A stretch of DNA of 58,664 nt from Bacillus multifaciens. GTDB lineage: Bacteria; Bacillota; Bacilli; Bacillales; Bacillaceae_G. Positions 26,324 to 34,345 of the stretch are shown piece after piece (positions within the stretch are counted from its first letter, which is position 1; each line of letters opens with the position of its first letter). The notes below the pieces were generated by a model. It made no database searches, was not told the DNA's origin, and saw nothing but the letters and a program-made list of their open reading frames with translations. The position numbers and the translations under genes are program-made. The stretch is from assembly GCF_030756675.1 (NCBI RefSeq), contig NZ_JAVBXD010000033.1:1-58664 (forward strand), given 5' to 3'.

Positions 26324-27881
26324 CATGATTTTCCGGCTTTTTCTCTTCTGGACTTGGAATCGCAGCCTTTATCTCTCCGCTTTGCTGCATTGCACCTTTC
26401 CCAGCAAAACTTTCTAACAACTCTTTTAAATCAATTCCCGAAGAAGCCTTCAAAGTTTCTTGCATCGTTGCCATTAAATCTGTCGCATAGCCGGCAACTT
26501 TACCAGCACCGCTATTTTTTCCACCGCCGCCGGTATCAACAACAGTAATTTTGTCGATATTACTAAGCGGGCTTGCAATCTCTTTTGCATAGCTTGGTAA
26601 CATTTTTAATACCATATCCATAATTGCTGCTTGGCCGTATAGTTCAAATGCCTCAGCAATTTTTTGTTTTGCTTCCGCTTCAGCAAGACCTTTCAGCTTA
26701 ATAACATCCGCTTCTGCTGTACCTTGTGCTTTTTGTACTTCTGCTTTTGCTTGTCCTTGTGCTTTTTCAATTTCGGCTTTCGCTAAACCTTCTACTCGTA
26801 CTTCTTCTGCACGCGCTTTTGCTTCTGCTTCAATTTTATATTGCTGGGCATCAGCTTTTTTCATTTGTTGCACTTTTTCTGCCTCCGCCGCTTGCTCAAC
26901 TGCATAACGATCAGCATCTGCCTTTTTCTTCACTTCTGCATCGTATTGCTTTTCACGACGAGCAATTTCTTTTTCTTCTAATTCAATTTGTTTTTCACGC
27001 TCAATAATTTTCACTCGCATTTGTTCTTCTGTTACACCTTGCTGAGCCTTCGCTTGCTGTAATTCATAGGAAAGGTCAGCATCGGCACGCGCTTGTTCTT
27101 GTTCCCTTTTATATGATTGCACCTTTAACTCTTTATGTTTCTCTGCTTCCGCAATTTGCGCATCACGCTGATACTCTGCTTCTTTTGCTTCTTTTTCAGC
27201 ACGTGCTTTTTCAATCCGTGCTTCTTTTTCGCGTTCTGCGTTTGCAATTTGTGCATCGCGCTTTACCGTTGCAATTTGCGGCTGGCCAAGTGCATCTAAA
27301 TAGCCGTTTTTATCACTAATTTCTTTAATTGTAAATGATACAATACGTAATCCCATCTTCTTCAAATCAGTGGAAGCAACTTCATGTACTTTCTGAGCAA
27401 ACTGTTCCCTGTTACTATACGCATCTTCTACTGTCATAGAAGAAAGAATCGCTCGTAAATGTCCTTCTAATACTTCCTTTGCCTCTACTTTCAGTTCTTC
27501 TGTTTCTTTTCCTAAATATTGCTCTGCTGCTGTTGATACTTCCTCAATTGTAGAACCTACCTTAATAATTGAAACACCATTTACTGTGACTGGAACACCT
27601 TGCTTCGTATATGTATCACGTGTTCCTACTTCTAACTTATAGTTTAATAAGCTAAGAGGCTCTGCTTGCTGCATAATCGGCACAACAAACGTACCGCCGC
27701 CGCGAATAATTTTAATCTTCTTACCATCATCTGTTGTCACGACATTTTTCCCACTGCCTAAACCGCTTCCCGTTACAATTAACGCTTCATCTGGACCAAC
27801 TGTACGATACTTTGTAATAAAGACTAAAATCAAAATTGCTAATATTGCTAATAAAACACCACCGATAATTAATAGAACCAT
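26313..27881 (-). CDS. floT: Flotillin FloT (YuaG)
   Basis: A 522-residue flotillin that organises membrane microdomains. Residues ~2-25 form a membrane-inserting hydrophobic segment. The SPFH/PHB domain follows (TKYRTVGPDEALIVTGSG onward to about 200). A long Glu/Ala/Lys-rich coiled coil spans ~200-420, with repeated EKAQGQAKAE-type heptads. The C-terminus is Gly/Pro rich. I chose ATG 27881, preceded by GAAGGAGGAG. A start 30 nt upstream would sit in the intergenic region. In B. subtilis yuaG directly follows yuaF. Here the two are separated by the IscB locus, whose end is only about 50 nt upstream of floT. Confidence 0.93.
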   Translation of the reverse strand: MVLLIIGGVLLAILAILILVFITKYRTVGPDEALIVTGSGLGSGKNVVTTDDGKKIKIIRGGGTFVVPIMQQAEPLSLLNYKLEVGTRDTYTKQGVPVTVNGVSIIKVGSTIEEVSTAAEQYLGKETEELKVEAKEVLEGHLRAILSSMTVEDAYSNREQFAQKVHEVASTDLKKMGLRIVSFTIKEISDKNGYLDALGQPQIATVKRDAQIANAEREKEARIEKARAEKEAKEAEYQRDAQIAEAEKHKELKVQSYKREQEQARADADLSYELQQAKAQQGVTEEQMRVKIIEREKQIELEEKEIARREKQYDAEVKKKADADRYAVEQAAEAEKVQQMKKADAQQYKIEAEAKARAEEVRVEGLAKAEIEKAQGQAKAEVQKAQGTAEADVIKLKGLAEAEAKQKIAEAFELYGQAAIMDMVLKMLPSYAKEIASPLSNIDKITVVDTGGGGKNSGAGKVAGYATDLMATMQETLKASSGIDLKELLESFAGKGAMQQSGEIKAAIPSPEEKKPENHENL

Positions 27882-27931
27882 AGTAACTCCTCCTTCAAAA
27901 AATATACACAAAAGTATTCATGTGTGGTCAT

Positions 27932-29164
27932 TCATAGGAAATACAACCCTCTAAATCTCCACTTTAGTACACTTTTTCTTACATTTACTCTTTTTAGATG
28001 TTTCTCTTTTGTTTGGATATTAATTTGTAACTTATCTGGGTACATTGCAGTAATATAGCCAACATGAGTTACCTTTTTGGTGTCTGTGTATTGTACAATA
28101 TCTCTATGTTTAAACCCATAAGTTTCAGAATGTATCGCTTTCGTTTTCTTTCTGATTGGTTTAATGACCCAGTCTTTTATGTTTGTATCATGGATCTCTA
28201 ACCCACAAATAACTAAAGCGTCATTAGAATGTGCCTTTTCAATACTCCAATCTATTCTCCTATTTGCAGTATCTCCACCACTTGTTAAAAGCAAAGTACC
28301 ATACTGAGATAAGTGTTGTTGTAACCAGTTTTTACCTTGCATAACGTGTTGAGCAAAGTCTAGCCGTAAACTCTTTCCGTTAATCATTTTTTGATACTTA
28401 TCAACAAACTTTTCTTCTTTACCTTCTGTCTTTTGGTGACATTTACTACACAGTGTAATCAGGTTATCTAATGTATTAGAGCCTCTTAACCTCCTAGGGA
28501 CAATATGATGTACTTCTAACATACAGTTTGATTTTCTGCATTCCATACATTCATATTTGTCTCGTATAATTACAGCCTTTCTCATGTTTTCATCTAGCCG
28601 ATTGGATTTTTGATATTGCCAGTTGTATAACTTCTTGTCATCAATCAATGCTCGTATGTCTATCGCAACATCTTCTAAGTGAATACTTGCAATGTCTATC
28701 CATTTTGAAATCTTATTTACAAACCTAATAATCGTTTGTCTCTTTTGAAGTATACTAGGTGCGATTCTTCCTTCTCTTCTACTACTTGCACGATTATCAA
28801 ATTTTGCTTGACGATACCGTTTGTGATTTCTTTTGTATCGTCTATATCCTCTTCTTTGCTCCATTAGCTTTGATACATCTTTTCGATGTTCAATAGTAGC
28901 TTTAAAGATTGGTTTGTTTTTTGTTTTACATTCTTGTACTAACCCAACCCCAACATGTAAACTACCATCGTCTATCCCCAACCTAATTTTATAATCTACA
29001 TCTTCCACTGACTTATGAAGTTGAATTACCATTGGGTATTTTGCAACAAGTTTTGCTCTTTTCTTCCTAATTAAGTACCATCCATTGTTGACACTTGTAG
29101 GAGCTAATTTTCCTCCTTCTACATCCAATACAAAACAATATTCTTTGTTTTTATTTTTAGTCAT
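27932..29164 (-). CDS. iscB: IscB RNA-guided endonuclease
   Basis: A 410-residue IscB-type nuclease, the ancestor group of Cas9. A PLMP-like N-terminus (CFVLDVEGGKLAP, with KLAP in place of PLMP) leads into the basic RKKRA segment. RuvC-I is LGIDDGS (D65), and an arginine-rich bridge helix spans ~94-118. RuvC-II is IHLEDVAI (E164). The HNH domain has H219/H220 in LEVHHIVPR, N230/N234, and zinc cysteines C206, C209, C239 and C242. RuvC-III is AHSNDALVICG (H312, D315). All catalytic residues are present, so it should be active. I start at ATG 29164, with AAAGGATGG upstream. The frame is open further upstream but runs into the RNA leader. Confidence 0.9.
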   Translation of the reverse strand: MTKNKNKEYCFVLDVEGGKLAPTSVNNGWYLIRKKRAKLVAKYPMVIQLHKSVEDVDYKIRLGIDDGSLHVGVGLVQECKTKNKPIFKATIEHRKDVSKLMEQRRGYRRYKRNHKRYRQAKFDNRASSRREGRIAPSILQKRQTIIRFVNKISKWIDIASIHLEDVAIDIRALIDDKKLYNWQYQKSNRLDENMRKAVIIRDKYECMECRKSNCMLEVHHIVPRRLRGSNTLDNLITLCSKCHQKTEGKEEKFVDKYQKMINGKSLRLDFAQHVMQGKNWLQQHLSQYGTLLLTSGGDTANRRIDWSIEKAHSNDALVICGLEIHDTNIKDWVIKPIRKKTKAIHSETYGFKHRDIVQYTDTKKVTHVGYITAMYPDKLQINIQTKEKHLKRVNVRKSVLKWRFRGLYFL

Positions 29165-29440
29165 CTCTGACCAACCATCCTTTCGGAGAATTTCGCTTTT
29201 TGCCAATGACAGATGAGAGTTCATGTGTTTCGGTGTTTGACTACAGGGCAGTAGTAGTCGGTCATCCTTCCACACTCTTAGAGCAACGGACTAAAGCGTG
29301 TATCCGAGGGTAAGTCTTCAACTTACTCATCAATCGTAGTTCATCATGCAATTTAACTTTCGTCAAAACGCACTCACTTAGGCTTGAAACCGAATCAATA
29401 GTAAGTATACGAGCATATTTGCCCACGTTTGTATACTTTT
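29165..29440 (-). ncRNA. Omega RNA (HEARO-type) of IscB
   Basis: The 275 nt before iscB hold no gene and many short stems: GTATAC/GTATAC, TAAGT/ACTTA, CGGA/TCCG, and GACTAC/GTAGTC (29235-29260 region). Near the 3' end, CTCATCTGTCATTGG can partly pair with TTGGTCAGAGATG at the iscB start. IscB proteins use an omega RNA encoded directly upstream (the HEARO motif), with the guide at its 5' end taken from DNA flanking the element. Position and structure fit. The exact 5' end, and so the guide, is uncertain. It should lie near 29440-29465. Confidence 0.7.
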
Positions 29441-29475
29441 TTATATGAAAATGACTACTATTGATTTAGTCCTTA

Positions 29476-30018
29476 TCATTTCGGTTTCTTTAAAGAAACC
29501 GCTAAATTTTGTACAAGTAAAACACCATCTTCCACTGCTTCAACAATGACATCTGATCCTTGTGAAATATCTTTCTTTCCTATCGTTTTAGCTGGCATCG
29601 CATTACTGCCAAACTGAGAAACTAGCAAAACTTCACCTAGTCCTTCTTTCGGAATCGTAATAATCACTTCTCCTTTGCAGCCAATAAACTCTTCCATGCG
29701 GTGCATTGTATTTTGCTCCGCTTTAGAAAGGGGCGCTAACACAAGCATTTTCATCGTAATCACACCAACAAGTGCAAGGAAAAAAGAAATAACAAAAATC
29801 GCAATACTACCCCAAGGAAATAAATATTCTAGTATGTAACCAAATCCACATAACATCGCCAGAAAGCTAAATAAGAGCGTAAAAGGCGAAGTAGCTCCGC
29901 TTGATATACTAAAAAGAGATTCTAAAATATCACCAAAAAGCAAATAAAGAATGGCAATAGCTGCCGTTATAATAAGCCCATATAAATAAATGGTTTCAAT
30001 TGGAACGTTAAACAACAT
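29476..30018 (-). CDS. yuaF: NfeD-family membrane protein YuaF
   Basis: A 180-residue partner of the flotillin. Three to four membrane helices lie in residues ~5-105 (IYLYGLIITAAIAILYLLFG, then further hydrophobic runs). A cytoplasmic OB-fold NfeD domain follows (FIGCKGEVIITIPKEGLGEV and KKDISQGSDVIVEAVEDG). It starts at ATG 30018 with AAAGGAG 8 nt upstream. An in-frame ATG at 30054 overlaps a dispersed repeat. It is the first gene of the yuaF-floT operon. The IscB element sits just past its TGA stop, leaving the coding sequence intact. Confidence 0.88.
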   Translation of the reverse strand: MLFNVPIETIYLYGLIITAAIAILYLLFGDILESLFSISSGATSPFTLLFSFLAMLCGFGYILEYLFPWGSIAIFVISFFLALVGVITMKMLVLAPLSKAEQNTMHRMEEFIGCKGEVIITIPKEGLGEVLLVSQFGSNAMPAKTIGKKDISQGSDVIVEAVEDGVLLVQNLAVSLKKPK

Positions 30019-30040
30019 ACGCTTCACTCCTTTCGACATA

Positions 30041-30060
30041 AGTGAAACTTTCATTAGTGG
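30041..30060 (+). repeat. GTGAAACTTCC repeat, copy 3 (fragment)
   Basis: A diverged short piece, AGTGAAACTTTCATTAGTGG, overlapping the yuaF leader. Confidence 0.5.
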
Positions 30061-30192
30061 TAGCTTTCTTTATCTTCAATTCAATTCCTTTCCTTATTAA
30101 TAGTGAGATCTAACAAAATAACAGCTCTTTTTCTAATATATATTCCTCCTCCCTTTTAGTTATCTTAATTTTCTAACATTTAATCTTTAAAA

Positions 30193-30252
30193 AAGAGGCT
30201 GTTACTACAGCCCTCAAAAAAAGAACAGGAGAAAGCTATAGTGACAGCCTCC
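30193..30252 (-). promoter_or_regulatory. Long inverted repeat with T run upstream of yuaF
   Basis: GAGGCTGTTAC and GTGACAGCCTC arms (10 of 11 pair) around a loop of about 38 nt. On the minus strand the distal arm is followed by TTTTTT, as in an intrinsic terminator. It lies about 180 nt before yuaF, so it could be an attenuator of the yuaF-floT transcript, or the terminator of an unseen short RNA. Confidence 0.45.
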
Positions 30253-30351
30253 TCCTGAAAATAAACTAATATATGGTATATTTATATAATACAAGATTTT
30301 ACACAAAAAGTAAAGTCATATATATATTGGAAGTTACTTTTTTACGATTCA

Positions 30352-30541
30352 CCTATAGAATGTTAATTTTTTAGCATATAAGTCGCTGCTATGCAGAATA
30401 CACCATGGCCACTACTTGCTTGCTCCTTGTGTTTTAAACATCGCATGTGGCAGACCGCTTCTACGCATGGCCAGACCCTCTCGCCCACCTAAAAAGAAAA
30501 GGGTTTTTAGGTCGTTTTTTTAACTTAGATTTATATATAAG
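30352..30541 (+). repeat. Intergenic repeat, copy 11
   Basis: Near full-length, with a small deletion before GACCGCTTCTACGCATGGCC. The right end is TTTAACTTAGATTTATATATA. Confidence 0.8.
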
Positions 30542-30652
30542 GGGTACTACCAACCCAAAACAAAATAGACAGTGGATTTTTATGCATGTATGGACAAACA
30601 AATAATCCTCTTTCATGTGAACTGAATATCTTAATCACATAGGAGGGAAAAC

Positions 30653-31915
30653 ATGAAAGAAAAACAACTCATTCTTACTATACTTGGAAGCAGCGGCGGC
30701 GCTGCTCGCGCATTTTTATCTCTATTAAATCATGCCGTGAAAGATACTCATAATCCTTTATACGCTCAGTTGCAAAACTGTTCCATTCATTTAATTGATA
30801 TAAGGCAAAAACCAAAGTCTTATTTTCAGGATATGTATCCCGCATTATACGAAAGCTTTACATTCCATGTGTTCGATCTAAGCGATAACACATTATTTCG
30901 AGATCATCTACAAAAAACAGGGACAAGTATCGTCATTGATGCTTCCTTAGCAGATGCAGTAGAACTGTTAACATGCTGCAATGAAGCGAATGTACATTAT
31001 ATTAATACAGCATTGCAATCACCAGCAATCGATGCGAATGAACATATTAAACGCTTCAGTTTATTAGAAAGACAAAATTTCTTTGAAAAGCATAAACCTG
31101 CCTTCACACAAATGACAGGCGTTATTTGTTCTGGTATGAATCCTGGCGTCGTCCAATGGATGGCAGTTAAATTAATGGAGCAAAATCCTGAGGAAATTCC
31201 CCTCGCTTGTTTCATCGTCGAACACGATACAACTTTCTATCAGGATCCAACTCTTATAAAAGAAAAAACTGTATACTCGACATGGTCTCCTGCGGGATTT
31301 TTAGAAGAAGCTATTTTAAACTATCCTCTTTTCATGAAACATCAAACTCCTATGCTCTTATGTAACACTGCTTATGAACAAGAATTTAAAGTAACATTAG
31401 GAGATAAACAGTTTTTCGGTTGTTTAATGGGACACGAAGAAGTAATTAATCTCGGAAAATTGTACGATATAGAAGTCGGTTTCTTATATCGTATTAATGA
31501 TTATATGACGCAAGTAATTCATGACAATCAGCAGAACATTGATGAACTATGGAACTGGGATCATCACGTATTAAATCCCGAAACTGGACAACTCCTCGGT
31601 GAAGATTTAATCGGTGTATTACTTGTCTATAAAGACAAAGAAGTCTATATGTACAATACAACTGCCACCCAACATGTGTACAACCAATATGGAACAAACG
31701 CAACCTACTTTCAAGTCGCATGCGGCGTTTACGGTGCACTTGCTAGCCTCTTACTCGACAATTTACCACTTGGCTGTTACTTCGTAGACGAACTTCTTTT
31801 AAATACAGATTCAAAATATGGAGAATATCTTTCTTATTATATGAAAGATTTTGTAATAGGAGAAAATCATACGACAGATGGGTTATTATTTGATCGTATA
31901 AAAAAGATTGAGTAG
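30653..31915 (+). CDS. Homospermidine synthase/saccharopine dehydrogenase-like protein
   Basis: A 420-residue protein with an N-terminal Rossmann domain (LTILGSSGGAARAFLSLL) and VIDASLADAVELLTCCNEA. Further motifs are ICSGMNPGVVQWMAVKLM, YSTWSPAGFLEEA and YMYNTTATQHVYNQ. These match the homospermidine synthase branch of the saccharopine dehydrogenase fold, which uses NAD to join or shuffle polyamine aminobutyl groups. The exact polyamine substrate is uncertain, and it could instead be a carboxynorspermidine-type enzyme. GGAGGG precedes the ATG. It is monocistronic. Confidence 0.7.
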   Translation: MKEKQLILTILGSSGGAARAFLSLLNHAVKDTHNPLYAQLQNCSIHLIDIRQKPKSYFQDMYPALYESFTFHVFDLSDNTLFRDHLQKTGTSIVIDASLADAVELLTCCNEANVHYINTALQSPAIDANEHIKRFSLLERQNFFEKHKPAFTQMTGVICSGMNPGVVQWMAVKLMEQNPEEIPLACFIVEHDTTFYQDPTLIKEKTVYSTWSPAGFLEEAILNYPLFMKHQTPMLLCNTAYEQEFKVTLGDKQFFGCLMGHEEVINLGKLYDIEVGFLYRINDYMTQVIHDNQQNIDELWNWDHHVLNPETGQLLGEDLIGVLLVYKDKEVYMYNTTATQHVYNQYGTNATYFQVACGVYGALASLLLDNLPLGCYFVDELLLNTDSKYGEYLSYYMKDFVIGENHTTDGLLFDRIKKIE

Positions 31916-31935
31916 TTTTTCTACTCAATCTTTTT
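31900..31935 (+). terminator. Terminator overlapping the stop of the polyamine enzyme gene
   Basis: AAAAAGATTGAGTAG / CTACTCAATCTTTTT with a 5-nt T loop. The TAG stop is in the first arm. Confidence 0.88.
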
Positions 31936-32024
31936 GATTCCACTTAGAAACAAAACACCTTACATTTAGTAGGCGATTCTTCATGAAAAAAGCTCTTACT
32001 TTCAATTCATGTCTCCCATAGAAA

Positions 32025-32492
32025 TTAACTATTTGATAAAAGAAAAAACTCCTTTTCAAAACCTGTATTCTCCCAAAAGTTTAAAGCCAATTTATTATCT
32101 AAATCAACATACACTTGAATAGAAGAAATACTCTCTTGATTCAACCAATGTGTTAAATATTCTACTAAATTTTTAGCAATTTGCTGTCTTCGATATTCTT
32201 CCCTTATATAAACCTCATCAATTTGACCATATAGCGTATCGGTAACTAGATCTTGTTTAATAGAAGCTATTCCATAACCAATCATATCTTGGCCTTCATC
32301 AGTTACTACAAAAACAGCGCCATATTTTGATTGTACAAATTGTTCTAATTGCTCATGAATGCCCATTCTATCGCTTTCGTCCAATTCACATTCTGCTGTT
32401 TCTATAGCATTCATATTCCATAATTCTATAATTTTTTTTATAAACTCTTGATAATCTAGTTCCTTACTAAGTTGTTTAATACGTGTATTCAT
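32025..32492 (-). CDS. GNAT acetyltransferase D
   Basis: A 155-residue GNAT protein with IDEVYIREEYRRQQIAKNLV (motif A, with Q where GxG is usual) and LALNFWENTGFEKEFFLL. The weakened R/Q-x-x-G-x-G loop suggests altered acetyl-CoA binding, though many members tolerate this. AAGGGGGAG precedes the ATG. It stands alone, and its substrate is unknown. Confidence 0.78.
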   Translation of the reverse strand: MNTRIKQLSKELDYQEFIKKIIELWNMNAIETAECELDESDRMGIHEQLEQFVQSKYGAVFVVTDEGQDMIGYGIASIKQDLVTDTLYGQIDEVYIREEYRRQQIAKNLVEYLTHWLNQESISSIQVYVDLDNKLALNFWENTGFEKEFFLLSNS

Positions 32493-32663
32493 TTTAACTC
32501 CCCCTTTATAAATATATTGTAATAAATTCTGTGTTGTAGTATAAAGAGGGAATTAGTTGGGAAAATACATAGGAGATTCCGATATAAAAATTATATTAAA
32601 GTATAATTTATTAAATTGAGCTGGGCCTGAATCAAAGTTGTGCTTAATGTACTCAGTCGTTAC

Positions 32664-32692
32664 AAACAAAAAACCCCTACACTTAGGGGTTC
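32664..32692 (-). terminator. Terminator after yhbH
   Basis: AACCCCT / AGGGGTT stem and T run on the minus strand, overlapping the TGA stop. Confidence 0.85.
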
Positions 32693-33863
32693 AAGCCATC
32701 TTCTCATTCGATTCTTCACGGAAAAAGCTCTTCATCGCATGAAACACGTCAGCTTTTTGTTTTAAAATATAATAGCGAAACTTTTCATCTTTTACGTTTT
32801 TATATGCTGACATGAGTGTACTGTGGCGGTTGTACTGGTTCACCTCTCCATACCCAAACATGTTAGATACTTTCATCAACTCCTGCACCAGTTTGACACA
32901 GCGTGCATTGTCAGAGGTTAAATTATCTCCATCTGAGAAATGAAATGGATATATGTTATAGCGTTCTGGAGAGTATTTTGTTTCGATCAGTTCTAATGCT
33001 TTTCGGTATGCTGAGGAACAAATGGTTCCACCGCTTTCACCTTTTGAGAAAAATTCTTCTTCTGTAACAACTTTTGCTTCTGTATGGTGCGCGATAAATT
33101 CAATATCAACTGTTTCATATTTTGTACGTAAAAAACGAGACATCCAGAAGAAAAAGCTGCGGGCCATATATTTTTCCCAAAGCCCCATCGAACCGCTCGT
33201 ATCCATCATTGCTAACACAACAGCTTTTGATTCTGGCTTTAAAACTTCGTTCCACGTGCGGAATTTTAAATCTTCTCGTTTAATTGGATGAAAAGCCGGA
33301 TTACCATTCATTGCATTTCGTTTATAAGCAGAGATTATCGTCCGTTTTTTATCAATGTTTCCCCAAAGGCCCATTTTGCGAATGTCGTTAAATTCAATAT
33401 GTTCAATGCGATTTTCGTCCATTTCTTTCTGCTGTAAATTAGGAAGCTCTAATTCTTTAAAAAATGCTTGCTCCAGCTCTAAAATCGATACTTCTGCCTC
33501 GTAGTAGTCTTCTCCTGCAGAGTCCCCGGCGCCTTTCCCTTTTCCTGGTCCTTTTTGTTTTTGACCAGAGCCATCTCTCGCGACAACATCACCGATTTTA
33601 CTATCGCCTGTTCCTTGACCAACATGCTTATTTTTATCATAGTTATAACGAATTTTATATTCATCTAGTGAACGAATTGGTATTTTTACAACATCCCTGC
33701 CATTGGACATGATAATGCTCTCTTCTGTAACAAGGTCTGGTAAATTATTTTTTATTGCCTCTTGTACTTTTTCTTGATGACGTTGCTGATCATCGTGTCC
33801 TTTACGATGGAGGGACCAATTTTCCTGTGAGATTGTATAATTGTTTTGATTTTCTTCTGTCAT
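32691..33863 (-). CDS. yhbH: Sporulation protein YhbH (DUF444)
   Basis: A 390-residue DUF444 protein. The C-terminal half is von Willebrand A-like with [14 protein letters not shown] (the MIDAS DxSxS). A basic, Gly-rich linker ([17 protein letters not shown]) separates it from the N-terminal part. YhbH and the PrkA kinase are sporulation proteins linked in B. subtilis and related to the YeaG/YeaH pair of enterobacteria. It lies downstream of prkA in the same orientation, about 480 nt apart with a repeat and a terminator between, so it probably has its own promoter. GGAGGG precedes the ATG. Confidence 0.92.
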   Translation of the reverse strand: MTEENQNNYTISQENWSLHRKGHDDQQRHQEKVQEAIKNNLPDLVTEESIIMSNGRDVVKIPIRSLDEYKIRYNYDKNKHVGQGTGDSKIGDVVARDGSGQKQKGPGKGKGAGDSAGEDYYEAEVSILELEQAFFKELELPNLQQKEMDENRIEHIEFNDIRKMGLWGNIDKKRTIISAYKRNAMNGNPAFHPIKREDLKFRTWNEVLKPESKAVVLAMMDTSGSMGLWEKYMARSFFFWMSRFLRTKYETVDIEFIAHHTEAKVVTEEEFFSKGESGGTICSSAYRKALELIETKYSPERYNIYPFHFSDGDNLTSDNARCVKLVQELMKVSNMFGYGEVNQYNRHSTLMSAYKNVKDEKFRYYILKQKADVFHAMKSFFREESNEKMA

Positions 33864-34135
33864 TCCTTTCCCTCCTTACATAGTTTTTTATGCTTTCATG
33901 AAAACACATCCTAAAACATGAGCTTCTTCGTTAGAAAATAAATTATGAAGAAATACACTTCATAATTAAGAAAGAAACACAATGCATTGTTGCACACTTT
34001 ACGGCTCTGCAACATATTGTATTGTGTTGACTTTTTTCTGTATGAATGGTTGGTTACTCTATCATATGCTGGTTGTGAAAATAATTGACAAATAAATTCA
34101 TAAGATTGCATTTTAATTTATTCATAGTGGACAAG
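33864..34135. other. Gene-free spacer between prkA and yhbH
   Basis: No gene is visible. It probably holds the yhbH promoter, but I cannot pick one with confidence. Confidence 0.4.
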
Positions 34136-34300
34136 CATTGCCTTTATATAAATTAAAGTTGAAAGACGACAGAAAAAAACCTTTTCTTTTTTTGTGGGCG
34201 AGTGCATCTGGCCATGCATTGGAGCGGTCAGGACCCCTTTCATGTTTTAAGCAAGTAGCGGGCATGTTGTGTCTACATAGCAACTAACAAGCACAATATA
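34136..34300 (-). repeat. Intergenic repeat, copy 12
   Basis: Reverse-orientation copy with GTGCATCTGGCCATGCATTG, shortened where other copies have AAACAAAAGGAG. Confidence 0.7.
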
Positions 34301-34301
34301 C

Positions 34302-34333
34302 AAAAAAACTGCCTCAAGTAAGAGACAGCTTTT
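34302..34333 (-). terminator. Terminator after prkA
   Basis: CTGTCTC / GAGGCAG stem with a 6-nt loop and seven T on the minus strand. Confidence 0.75.
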
Positions 34334-34345
34334 CTGCTATGATAA

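Larger units (their letters stand above)
27890..29460 (-). mobile_element. IscB-carrying IS605-like element between yuaF and floT
   Basis: A roughly 1.5-kb insert splits a gene pair that is adjacent in B. subtilis. It consists of an omega-RNA-like leader, iscB and short flanks. Subterminal hairpins lie at both ends: GTATAC arms at 29403-29438, and ACACA/TGTGT just after the iscB stop at about 27905-27928. There is no TnpA transposase, so it would be non-autonomous. The exact ends are not determinable from one sequence. The coordinates given are approximate. Confidence 0.6.

Noticed and set aside
27932-29164. A TnpB (Fanzor-like) or stand-alone HNH nuclease
   Set aside because: The order RuvC-I, bridge helix, RuvC-II, HNH, RuvC-III and the upstream RNA leader are specific to IscB. 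TnpB lacks the HNH insertion.
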